Assembly: GCA_937914675.1 (NCBI GenBank)
Contig: CALDOC010000160.1
Span: 1 to 22,435, forward strand
DNA from: an uncultured Sulfurimonas sp.
GTDB taxonomy: Bacteria; Campylobacterota; Campylobacteria; Campylobacterales; Sulfurimonadaceae
Direction of reading: 5' to 3'
DNA length: 22,435 bases
Part shown: positions 1 to 6,963 of the stretch, piece after piece
Layout of the letters: the number at the start of each line of letters is the position of its first letter
How positions within the stretch are numbered: position 1 is the stretch's first letter
Notes under the pieces: generated by a model
What the model saw: only the letters and a program-made list of their open reading frames with translations
What the model was told of the DNA's origin: nothing
Databases searched by the model: none
Program-made: the position numbers and the translations under genes

Positions 1-610
1 GTTCAAAATAAACGCCTTCGCTTTGAGACAAACCAAGCGCCGGTTTTAAAAGCCCAGTTCGTCTTGTCGTGTCTAGTGAGTATCCAAAATACGGCGTATA
101 AAAAATGGGAATGTCATAAATGTATATCCTGGCGTTGTAGAGATTCAACCATTTTGAATCTACGTTATAATCCGACGAGCTAAATTCCATAATCCATAGC
201 GGATCAATAGGGTTGCAACCGCTCACTATTCCTGAATCTACATTGACTTTATTCTCTTTAGCAACTCCCTCGTCCGCGCTTATCCATACTTTGGATTCTT
301 TATCCAACATATAAAATGGTTGAAAAAACTTCTCTTTCTTTTCAATGTTCAACCTTGCGTACGAACCAAGAATTTTTGATTTTCCGTTACGATTTACTAG
401 TATGTCGTCGAACAGTTCCAAATCGCCGTTTGTTCTATTATAGTTAGCTTTTGAAGCCGTTAAAAAATACTCTTTGTATACAACGGTGACTCCACCCGAC
501 GCTTCAACCATATTATCTTTTGAATTCAAAGAAGAAGCGTATATTTCCACTTTGTCGCCTGCGTGCGCCTGCATGTAAAATATCAACGCCAATAAGAGTA
601 CTTTAAGCAT
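1..610 (-). CDS. lptD: LPS-assembly outer-membrane protein LptD, N-terminal part (runs off window)
   Basis: LptD forms the outer-membrane beta-barrel that, with LptE, inserts lipopolysaccharide into the outer leaflet. About 203 codons are visible from the ATG at 610. Residues 1-17 form a signal peptide (hydrophobic LLLALIFY, then QAHA before the likely cut). Residues about 20-130 resemble the LptA/OstA-like periplasmic jellyroll domain. The segment LYNARIYIYDIPIFYTPYFG and the following TTRRTGLLKP are the typical LptD transition into the barrel. The frame was read by translating the minus strand and stays open to the window edge. Its ATG overlaps the end of the upstream RDD gene by 8 nt (ATGCTTAA) and only a weak ribosome site is visible, so translational coupling is likely. 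The barrel itself lies outside the window. Confidence 0.88.
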   Translation of the reverse strand, partial: MLKVLLLALIFYMQAHAGDKVEIYASSLNSKDNMVEASGGVTVVYKEYFLTASKANYNRTNGDLELFDDILVNRNGKSKILGSYARLNIEKKEKFFQPFYMLDKESKVWISADEGVAKENKVNVDSGIVSGCNPIDPLWIMEFSSSDYNVDSKWLNLYNARIYIYDIPIFYTPYFGYSLDTTRRTGLLKPALGLSQSEGVYFE

Positions 611-1052
611 TTACAACCAAAGTTCTTGCTGTTTTATCATGCCATGTTTGCTTAGCCGGTTCGAGAACGCCCCACAAAAAACCAAGATAAAAAAACGTTT
701 CACTAACGATACGAAAAATAGCGCGATTCAATGAACTTAGCACATTTGGATTACTGAAGGTTTTTAAATCCACAACTCTGATTTTCATAACTATTTTACC
801 TATAGTCGCGCCATATTGCATTGTAAAAAAAGCCTGATAGACAATTTTCATAAATATATATTCCATGACAAAATTATTACTTAGGTTTATAATCTCTTCC
901 GTAGTTTGAGCGTTTGCGAACGAGTCCCAAAGAGCGATTATAAGTAAAAAAGAGAGTAAAATCTCATCTATTATAGAGGCTAGCGCTCTTCTTTTTATGG
1001 AAGCTAAAGTTAACTCTTCTCTATAGAGAGCATTTTCTATCTCTTCGTTCAA
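603..1052 (-). CDS. RDD family integral membrane protein
   Basis: A 149-residue inner-membrane protein of the RDD family, whose function is unknown in most cases. The family signature is the Arg pair and Asp near residues 21-29 (KRRALASIIDE) at the start of the first membrane span (about 28-44). Further hydrophobic spans lie near 60-79 and 108-128. The motif YGATIGKIVMKIRVVD after span 2 and the C-terminal HDKTARTLVV are typical of RDD proteins. The start is a TTG at 1052, preceded by AGGA at a 7-nt spacing; no later ATG keeps the RDD motif. It begins 9 nt after the purD stop and overlaps lptD by 8 nt, so the three genes probably form one transcript. Its link to LPS export is only by position. 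Confidence 0.85.
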   Translation of the reverse strand: MNEEIENALYREELTLASIKRRALASIIDEILLSFLLIIALWDSFANAQTTEEIINLSNNFVMEYIFMKIVYQAFFTMQYGATIGKIVMKIRVVDLKTFSNPNVLSSLNRAIFRIVSETFFYLGFLWGVLEPAKQTWHDKTARTLVVNA

Positions 1053-1061
1053 CGTTATATC

Positions 1062-2327
1062 CTAGAGAGCTTGATAAGCGATGTCGGTTCTTATCTTTTT
1101 TCCGGCGTAATGAACTTGTCCACATCTTAAATACGCCCTATCTCTCGCTTCTTTGATGCTATCTCCCAAACCAACGCACACTAAAACGCGCCCACCATCA
1201 GCGTAAAGTTTGTCGTCTTCCAAACTCACTCCCGCAAAAGAGATATGAGTGTTGCGTTCTATCTCTTCATGTTTGACGTCGTCTAAAATAATTTCGGCTG
1301 GAATTGAGCTTGAATATGGGTAATTTCCACTCGCCATGACAACGCCGACCGCGTATTGCGAAGAAAATTCCACTTTGATTTCAGCCAGTCTATTCGTTGC
1401 GGCTTTATAAAACATGTCGCTAACGCTTGACGTCATGAGAGGCATCAAAATCTCACACTCCGGGTCTCCAAAACGCACGTTAAACTCCAACGTAATCGGT
1501 TCCCCATTGACGACCATGATTCCGATAAAAAGAACCCCCTCAAAAGGCGCTCCCTCTTTTTGCATGCCTTCTAGCGTAGGACGAATCACCCTGTCACGCA
1601 CTTTCTGATACAGGGCCTCATCCACAAGCGGCGTTGGAGCGTATGCGCCCATTCCTCCCGTATTTGGTCCCTCGTCGTTGTCTAGCAAACGCTTGTGATC
1701 TTGCGCCGCGGGAAGCAATATGTAATCTTTTCCGTCACAAACGGCAAACATGGAGAGTTCGTAGCCATCTAAAAACTCTTCCACTATCACTTTGAGCCCG
1801 GCGTCGCCAAAACTCTTACCGCTTAACATCTCGCTAATTGCGACTTTTGCTTCGTCATGACTTTGCGCGATGATAACGCCTTTGCCACCACACAAACCAT
1901 CAGCTTTTACAACGATGGGAGCGCTCAAAGAGTTTGTAAATTTAAAAGCGTCTTCTATCGAATCGGTTTCTATATAACGAGCGGTGGGAATCTTGTATTT
2001 TGCCAAAAAGTTTTTCATATAAACTTTTGAACCTTCTAGTTGAGCGGCCTCTTTGCTTGGTCCAAATATAACAAGGCCTTTTTCTTTAAAAATATCTACC
2101 ACGCCTTCCACAAGAGGAGCTTCTGGGCCAACTATCGTTAGTTCGATCTCATTCTCAATTGCGTAATCCGCAAGCTCATTATAATCTTTGATATTTAAAT
2201 TCGTTCCTAAATTATTCGTCGCGCCATTGCCCGGCTGAAAAAATATTTCATGACTCCCTTCCTCATTTTTCATAGCCCTTGCAATGGAGTATTCGCGACC
2301 GCCACTACCTAAAATCAAAATTTTCAT
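1062..2327 (-). CDS. purD: Phosphoribosylamine-glycine ligase (GAR synthetase)
   Basis: Catalyses the ATP-dependent joining of 5-phosphoribosylamine and glycine to give GAR, the second step of purine synthesis; cytosolic. The 421-residue product has the usual family length. An N-terminal domain opens with MKILILGSGGREYSIA and includes IVGPEAPLVEGV. A central ATP-grasp fold shows ADGLCGGKGV, EEFLDGYELSMF, GPNTGGMGAY and FNVRFGDPECE, and a C-terminal domain ends with GKKIRTDIAY. I chose the ATG at 2327 because the GGAG ribosome site sits 6 nt before it. The two upstream in-frame ATGs (2339, 2333) flank or overlap that site and give residues absent from the family start. First gene of the purD-RDD-lptD cluster, with a predicted -10 and a large palindrome just upstream. 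Confidence 0.96.
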   Translation of the reverse strand: MKILILGSGGREYSIARAMKNEEGSHEIFFQPGNGATNNLGTNLNIKDYNELADYAIENEIELTIVGPEAPLVEGVVDIFKEKGLVIFGPSKEAAQLEGSKVYMKNFLAKYKIPTARYIETDSIEDAFKFTNSLSAPIVVKADGLCGGKGVIIAQSHDEAKVAISEMLSGKSFGDAGLKVIVEEFLDGYELSMFAVCDGKDYILLPAAQDHKRLLDNDEGPNTGGMGAYAPTPLVDEALYQKVRDRVIRPTLEGMQKEGAPFEGVLFIGIMVVNGEPITLEFNVRFGDPECEILMPLMTSSVSDMFYKAATNRLAEIKVEFSSQYAVGVVMASGNYPYSSSIPAEIILDDVKHEEIERNTHISFAGVSLEDDKLYADGGRVLVCVGLGDSIKEARDRAYLRCGQVHYAGKKIRTDIAYQAL

Positions 2328-2350
2328 TAACATCTCCATATGAGTTTTAA

Positions 2351-2406
2351 ATATTTATTATATTTGTTGCGTAACGTTAGCGATACGCAACAAATATAGT
2401 AAATAT
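2351..2406. repeat. 23-bp inverted repeat over the predicted purD promoter
   Basis: Arms 2351-2373 and 2384-2406 pair over 23 positions with a single T/G mismatch (2358 with 2399) around a 10-nt centre (acgttagcga). The inner 15 bp, TATATTTGTTGCGTA against TACGCAACAAATATA, are perfect. No U-run follows on either strand, so it does not read as an intrinsic terminator. The minus-strand TATAAT at 2357-2362 lies inside one arm. The symmetric position in the other arm reads TATAGT on the plus strand (2395-2400). A protein-binding operator, a cruciform or a 5'-leader hairpin are all possible. Confidence 0.8.
2357..2362 (-). promoter_or_regulatory. Predicted -10 element for purD-RDD-lptD
   Basis: A perfect TATAAT on the minus strand, ending 29 nt before the purD ATG at 2327. 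This is the same spacing seen for the secE and HDOD -10 elements in this window. No convincing -35 is visible, as is usual for Campylobacterota housekeeping promoters. It lies inside the arm of the palindrome. Confidence 0.5.
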
Positions 2407-2666
2407 ATATATAAGCGTAGCCCGGATAGCCGTTTCGCATTTGGCTTGGTTCTAAAAGCCTAATTTGTGTGAAGAGAGAGAAGTATAACGGCGACAGTAT
2501 CTTGACAGAGTTAACGTATCTCAAACGATATCGTCGACACACAACGACTCTACCTGTTCACGATTTGAATATGTAGAACCCTCATTTGTACGATTACTCG
2601 AACCATCTAGACCACTAGCGGCATTATACAAAAAAGATACTTGATTTAGTTTTAGCCATCTTAATA

Positions 2667-2672
2667 TATAAT
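2667..2672 (+). promoter_or_regulatory. Predicted -10 element for the HDOD gene
   Basis: TATAAT on the plus strand in an AT-rich context, 29 nt before the TTG start at 2702. A TTGATT lies at 2641-2646, but its 20-nt spacing is too long to count as a good -35. Confidence 0.5.
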
Positions 2673-2701
2673 GCGAAATTCAAAACTTCAAAAGGATTAA
2701 T

Positions 2702-3520
2702 TTGTCGTACATACCATTAATCGCTAGAGTGGAGTCTCTTCCACCTCTTCCAGAGTCAGTTATAAAAATCGAAACGCTATTCGCCAAGGGCGATCCCAAC
2801 ATCGACGACGTGGTTCGTATCATTGAGTCAGATCCCGTTTTAACGACTGACATCTTATCCAAAGTAAATGCTCCATATTATGGATTTTCAAAAAACATTG
2901 TCTCTATTTTACAAGCGGTAACGCTTTTTGGATCAACGCAAATCAGATCTATCGTCTTGTCCTCGGCGCTTCAAAGAGATTTTGACATTGACCTCTCCCC
3001 TTACAATGTTAGTACGTCGGAGTTTTCAAAAATTAGCGCGATGCAAAGTGAATTGATGTTTCAATGGTATATGGGCATCGATATCGCGCTTGCGAGAACA
3101 ATCACTCCACTCGCTTTTTTAATGGAAATAGGTAAAGTTTTAATCGCTAAAGAGGTCATTCAAAATGACAAGGTTGAAGAGTTTATTGACGACTTGGACA
3201 AATACGATGACGTCTCTTATGTAGAAAACATTTACACTATGATGAGCAGCGCCCAGATAAACGCTTTAATTTTTAAACATTTAAATCTAAACGACACTTT
3301 TACCGATTCCATGAAATACCTTGACTTTGAACATGAAATTCCAGAGAATATGAAAGAAATTGTCGAAGCGCTTCGAATAGTTAGAACGGTTGTAAACATC
3401 AAAGAGCAATTTACTGATAATTCCATAGATAACGCTCTTACTCTACTTAAAAAAAGTCCTTACAACCTTGATGGATTTAACAGAGCCGTTAAAAGAGTAA
3501 AAATTAAATACTTTGACTAA
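2702..3520 (+). CDS. HDOD domain protein
   Basis: A 272-residue cytosolic protein made mostly of one HDOD domain, a non-catalytic relative of HD phosphohydrolases found in bacterial signalling proteins. The domain shows LPPLPESVIKI (about 14-24), DPVLTTDILSKVNAPYYG (about 44-61) and the helix with SILQAVTLFGSTQIRSIVLS, all matching the family pattern. The catalytic HD residues are absent, as expected. No second domain (GAF, EAL, GGDEF) is attached; the C-terminal 70 residues are helical and unrecognised. The start is TTG (2702), with AAAGGA five nt before it. It is the only plus-strand gene here and converges on the hybrid kinase with overlapping stop codons. Its partners and output cannot be told from sequence. 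Confidence 0.88.
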   Translation: MSYIPLIARVESLPPLPESVIKIETLFAKGDPNIDDVVRIIESDPVLTTDILSKVNAPYYGFSKNIVSILQAVTLFGSTQIRSIVLSSALQRDFDIDLSPYNVSTSEFSKISAMQSELMFQWYMGIDIALARTITPLAFLMEIGKVLIAKEVIQNDKVEEFIDDLDKYDDVSYVENIYTMMSSAQINALIFKHLNLNDTFTDSMKYLDFEHEIPENMKEIVEALRIVRTVVNIKEQFTDNSIDNALTLLKKSPYNLDGFNRAVKRVKIKYFD

Positions 3521-6147
3521 CTATTTTTATTATATTTTTCAATATCTAAAAATAGTTTATCCAAATCAAGCCTATAGGATTCTATGATTTCTTTCCAATT
3601 TCCACGAAAGCCCTTTTCAAACTCATATTCCATAGCGGCAGTGCTCTCACAAAGCTTATAAGCCCCAATGTTTAAAGCTACGTCTTTTATATCCATAGAC
3701 ATCTGCCGAGCGTCTTTAAATTGATTGTTTTTACACAATTTTTCCAAAGTTGCATCGGAGTTTTCGTACATCATCTGAAACTCTTTTAAAATAGATTGAT
3801 AGAAAGCTTTATCGTTGTTACATCCACTCAATCCTACAGATATGGAAAGTTCAGCAAATTCATCATCGCTCTTCTTTTCTAGCGACAATCTATTTTTATC
3901 GCTTATCAATGGAGTGGTAAGCATGTCAAATATTTTTTTGTAAAATACGTCTATAATGATTGGTTTTGATATATGACCTTGCATGCCCACCGCATACGCT
4001 TTTTCAATAGACTCTTGCATAACGTCAGCCGTTAAAGCGACAATGGGCATAGCGCCATACTGAAGACTCTTTCGAATCTCTTTGGTGGCTTCATATCCAT
4101 TAAGGACGGGCATGTTTATATCCATCAAAATCATATCAAACTTTTCACCCTTTTGCAGTAAATCAATTACTTCCTGCCCATTTATAACAAAGGTCAATTC
4201 TATTCCCGTGTTTGATAGCAGACCAGAGATAACCTTATGATTTAACACGTTGTCTTCCGCCACCAATATCTTCTTGCCTGATATTGATTTAAGCTTATCT
4301 TTTGTATTTTTCTTGTTTAAAGCATTCTCTGCATTTTTAGAAACATACAATTCGATGATCATATTTAAAACGCTCTGCTGGGTAAATGGCGTTTTTAGAT
4401 ACGCGTCAATTTTCAATTCTTTAGTTACGTCACGGCTTAAGTCACTATATAAACTTAGCACGACTATCTTAACTTTTTTTAGAGGCTTTAAATAATTCTC
4501 TTTGATTTTGTCTATGGTAAATTTTGTTAGATTACTTTTATTAACAATGATAATATCAAATTCGATGCTCTCGTCTAAAATACTTTCTTCAAATGATGGT
4601 ATGACATGCGTAGTGTATTTAAAATATTCAAGAGCTTTTGTCAATGACGTCGCGTTTTTAATTGAATAATCAACTATGAGTATTCGTTTGTTTAACAATG
4701 TTGACGATGGAAGGCGATAGTAACGTTGATTTTGTGAATCTTTTAATTTAAATAAAATTGTAAAAGTAAAGGTCGAACCAATGTCCTTTTGACTTTTAAC
4801 AACGATTTGCCCACCCATCATCTCTATTAACTGTTTAGATATGGAGAGACCTAGTCCCGTGCCGCCAAACTTTCTACTTGTAGCGTCGGAAGCTTGAGAA
4901 TATGAGTTAAAAACTCCTTGGGTTTGTTCCTCCGTCATGCCTATGCCCGTATCGGATACGCTAAACTCAAGCAAAATTGTTTCGCCATAACTTTCAACTT
5001 TTTTCACTTCCAAGCAAACTTCACCCTCTTTTGTAAATTTAATCGCGTTTGCAAGAATGTTGATAAGAATCTGACCTAATCGTAAGGAATCGCCAACTAC
5101 TCGCGAGGGTATCTCTTTTTCAACGTTAACGCTTAAGGAGACGTTTTTGCCTTTGATTTGCATAGAAGCCGTGTTTAAGACATACTCAAAAATATCATTT
5201 ATATTAAACTCTTTCGTCTCTATCTCGAGTTCTCCCGCCTCTATCTTAGAGACGTCCAATATGTCATTGACAATATTTAACAAATGTTGAGCCGAATATT
5301 CAATATTTTGAATATATGATTTTTGAAACTTGGGTAAATCATTTTCAAGCACCAAGTGAGTTAAACCCATGATGGCGGTTAAAGGAGATCTTAGTTCATG
5401 ACTTGCATGAGCGATAAATTTCTCCTTCATCTTAATCTCCGCGTTTGATTGTTTTAACTTTTCACTCATCATCATGTCTCTATTGACATAAGACTCTTCA
5501 TCTTTTTTATATTTAAAAAGGTATCTTATAGCTACTAAAATCGCAAAAAAAGTTATAAAAAATAGAATCATCCACAGATTATAAATAAATTTTGTTTCAT
5601 CTTTTTTATTTTCCATTAAAACGGGAGAAGTAACGTCTATACATTGAGGAGTCTCTTTAACTACAAGCTGAACGTCTTCAACTTTTTTCTCTATTGTTTC
5701 AACTGGAGCAAGGACATTCTCTTTTTCGCTACTTTTTTCTTCTATAATTATTGCTTGAGGCGTTTTTTCTTCTTCAATATTTTCATTAAGAGATTGCGCT
5801 TCTGGCTTTGCGTCAAGATTTTTTGGAATAAACGTTGCGTTTACTACGTAAACGTCTTTGTAAACCAATCTAAGCGTGTCTAAAACTTCTTGCAACGCTT
5901 TTCTTTGTCTAAACGGTTCAATGGCGACTATGTAATATTTACCTGATTTTCTTATCTGAAGTTTAAAATTATCACTCTTTTGTAATCTACCAATGTTATC
6001 ATGCAAGTTTACAAACGCTTCAAGTTCAACTAATCTCTCTTGCGCCTTCTTTTCTTGAACCAAGGAGTCCACGATAATCGCCCGCACGTATGCAGCGTCT
6101 ACAATTGTTGATAAAAACGTCATTGCGAGGTAAAAGAAAACTTTCAT
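3517..6147 (-). CDS. Hybrid sensor histidine kinase with SPOR-like periplasmic domain, two receivers and an Hpt-like tail
   Basis: An 876-residue inner-membrane sensor kinase. Domain order: signal peptide (1-18), SPOR-like repeat-fold domain (about 20-105, ending in the motif KYYIVAIEPF and YKDVYVVN), Glu/Lys-rich linker (about 110-188), membrane span (about 191-211), HisKA with phospho-His H250 in HASHELRSP, and HATPase with N367, DTGIGM (399-404) and GTGLGLSI. A degenerate receiver follows (about 486-600) in which the phospho-Asp position is Asn (N536), though K585 is kept. Next is an intact receiver (about 625-740; D632, D676, T706, K728). The Hpt-like tail (about 765-860) has Met818 where the phospho-His should be. 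I chose the ATG at 6147 because AAGGA lies five nt before it; the ATG at 6153 would overlap that site. No response regulator gene is adjacent, so the output is unknown. A TATAAT lies 25 nt upstream. Confidence 0.92.
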   Translation of the reverse strand: MKVFFYLAMTFLSTIVDAAYVRAIIVDSLVQEKKAQERLVELEAFVNLHDNIGRLQKSDNFKLQIRKSGKYYIVAIEPFRQRKALQEVLDTLRLVYKDVYVVNATFIPKNLDAKPEAQSLNENIEEEKTPQAIIIEEKSSEKENVLAPVETIEKKVEDVQLVVKETPQCIDVTSPVLMENKKDETKFIYNLWMILFFITFFAILVAIRYLFKYKKDEESYVNRDMMMSEKLKQSNAEIKMKEKFIAHASHELRSPLTAIMGLTHLVLENDLPKFQKSYIQNIEYSAQHLLNIVNDILDVSKIEAGELEIETKEFNINDIFEYVLNTASMQIKGKNVSLSVNVEKEIPSRVVGDSLRLGQILINILANAIKFTKEGEVCLEVKKVESYGETILLEFSVSDTGIGMTEEQTQGVFNSYSQASDATSRKFGGTGLGLSISKQLIEMMGGQIVVKSQKDIGSTFTFTILFKLKDSQNQRYYRLPSSTLLNKRILIVDYSIKNATSLTKALEYFKYTTHVIPSFEESILDESIEFDIIIVNKSNLTKFTIDKIKENYLKPLKKVKIVVLSLYSDLSRDVTKELKIDAYLKTPFTQQSVLNMIIELYVSKNAENALNKKNTKDKLKSISGKKILVAEDNVLNHKVISGLLSNTGIELTFVINGQEVIDLLQKGEKFDMILMDINMPVLNGYEATKEIRKSLQYGAMPIVALTADVMQESIEKAYAVGMQGHISKPIIIDVFYKKIFDMLTTPLISDKNRLSLEKKSDDEFAELSISVGLSGCNNDKAFYQSILKEFQMMYENSDATLEKLCKNNQFKDARQMSMDIKDVALNIGAYKLCESTAAMEYEFEKGFRGNWKEIIESYRLDLDKLFLDIEKYNKNS
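3519..3557. repeat. AT-rich inverted repeat at the convergent gene junction
   Basis: AACTATTTTTA (3519-3529) and TAAAAATAGTT (3547-3557) form a perfect 11-bp inverted repeat with a 17-nt loop. It starts at the HDOD stop codon and lies within the last codons of the kinase gene. It could serve as a weak terminator for the HDOD transcript, but the stem is nearly all A-T and no clean U-tract follows. Confidence 0.5.
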
Positions 6148-6172
6148 AAACATCCTTAATTGCTAAGCTTAT

Positions 6173-6178
6173 ATTATA
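6173..6178 (-). promoter_or_regulatory. Predicted -10 element for the hybrid kinase gene
   Basis: TATAAT on the minus strand in the 37-nt gap between hemD and the kinase, 25 nt before the ATG at 6147. Any -35 region would lie inside the 3' end of hemD, so the kinase could be read both from here and by read-through from hemD. Confidence 0.45.
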
Positions 6179-6184
6179 CAACAA

Positions 6185-6832
6185 TCAAGTGAGTTTATAG
6201 TTATCTTTCAATAATTTAAAACAGCTATCGATTGAAGCGTTTTGAGACACCCTATAACTAACGCCAAAAGGAAGAGCTTTACCCGTAGTTTTACCTATGA
6301 CTATCACCATGTCTAATTCGTTTATCTTATGCCGCTTTAAATAGCACTTTACGCTTGATGGAGACGTAAATATCAAAACTGAGCCATTATCAACTTTTAT
6401 GTCTAAAATATCTTGTGAACATTTACTTTCATACGCCACAATTTCGCTAATGTCATAACCATCGTTTCTACAAACTTCGACAAAATCGGACGCGACAACT
6501 TTGGCTCTTAAGTATAGCCACTTTGTATTTCTTGGATAACTTTTTATTTTAGACGTCAAAGCGTCTCCATAACCATCTCCAACTTCTAAAATTTCTCCTC
6601 CTAAGTCTTCATAGCTCTTTGCTGTCTGAGTCGAGACGCACAAAGCTTTTTTGCATACGTACTCACTTGAATCGTATTGTTGCAAAGCTTTTGAAGCCTG
6701 TTTGGAAGTTATTATCATGTAGTCGTATTCTGAAAAATTTATATCTGGTTTAAGGAGCGTTATTTCAAGAGAATTGACGCTTATCGCGTCTGGGTGAGGA
6801 GAAGTTGACAAAAGATACACTGGTTTTGACAT
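6185..6832 (-). CDS. hemD: Uroporphyrinogen-III synthase
   Basis: Closes hydroxymethylbilane with inversion of ring D to uroporphyrinogen III, the branch point to haem, sirohaem and cobalamin; cytosolic. The 215-residue product is at the short end for the family, as in other Campylobacterota. HemD is poorly conserved, and the call rests on the two-lobe pattern: DYMIITSKQASKAL in lobe 1, a middle WLYLRAKVVASDF followed by IVAYES, and VLIFTSPSSVKCYL with VIVIGKTTGKAL in lobe 2. The last is the typical HemD run of Thr/Ser-rich loops around the substrate cleft. The ATG at 6832 has AGGA 7 nt upstream. It stands apart from other haem genes, between guaA and the kinase; nothing links it functionally to either. 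Confidence 0.85.
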   Translation of the reverse strand: MSKPVYLLSTSPHPDAISVNSLEITLLKPDINFSEYDYMIITSKQASKALQQYDSSEYVCKKALCVSTQTAKSYEDLGGEILEVGDGYGDALTSKIKSYPRNTKWLYLRAKVVASDFVEVCRNDGYDISEIVAYESKCSQDILDIKVDNGSVLIFTSPSSVKCYLKRHKINELDMVIVIGKTTGKALPFGVSYRVSQNASIDSCFKLLKDNYKLT

Positions 6833-6875
6833 TTTATTATCCTAAAATTACAAAAGTCTAAATCGTAATAAGTTT

Positions 6876-6948
6876 AATGCAGGTTGAAATGTTTTAAGGT
6901 TGAAGCATAGTGAACTACGCTGATACCTTAATCATTTCAAAATGCATT
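6876..6948. repeat. 73-nt imperfect hairpin between guaA and hemD
   Basis: A long self-complementary element in the guaA-hemD gap. Successive paired blocks are AATGCA with TGCATT (6 bp), TTGAAATG with CATTTCAA (8 bp), TTAAGGT with ACCTTAA (7 bp), and AGCATAG with CTACGCT (6 of 7), closed by a TGAA loop. Small symmetrical internal loops or a bulge separate the blocks. The minus-strand exit is not followed by a U-run, so it is a poor intrinsic terminator. It could be a processed or retroregulating 3' hairpin of guaA, part of the hemD leader, or a dispersed palindromic element. Confidence 0.75.
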
Positions 6949-6963
6949 GAAATTATTTCGATT

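Larger units (their letters stand above)
2340..2701. other. Non-coding region between divergent purD and HDOD gene
   Basis: A 362-nt stretch between two divergently transcribed genes. It holds the palindrome at 2351-2406, a -10 for purD (2357-2362) and a -10 for the HDOD gene (2667-2672). The remaining 250 nt or so (2407-2660) have no recognised gene, tRNA or terminator. A minus-strand frame opens at an ATG at 2659 (Met-Ala-Lys start) but is closed 11 codons later. Shifting by one base at the six-T run (2630-2635) would keep it open to a TGA at 2521-2523. I treat this as non-coding, with a small-RNA gene or gene remnant as open possibilities. Confidence 0.6.

Noticed and set aside
2327..2542. 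Minus-strand open frame of 71 codons upstream of purD
   Set aside because: It runs through the palindrome and AT repeats, has no family resemblance and no ribosome site, and covers the likely purD promoter.
6148..6153. Earlier ATG for the hybrid kinase
   Set aside because: It overlaps the AAGGA ribosome site; the ATG at 6147 is correctly spaced.
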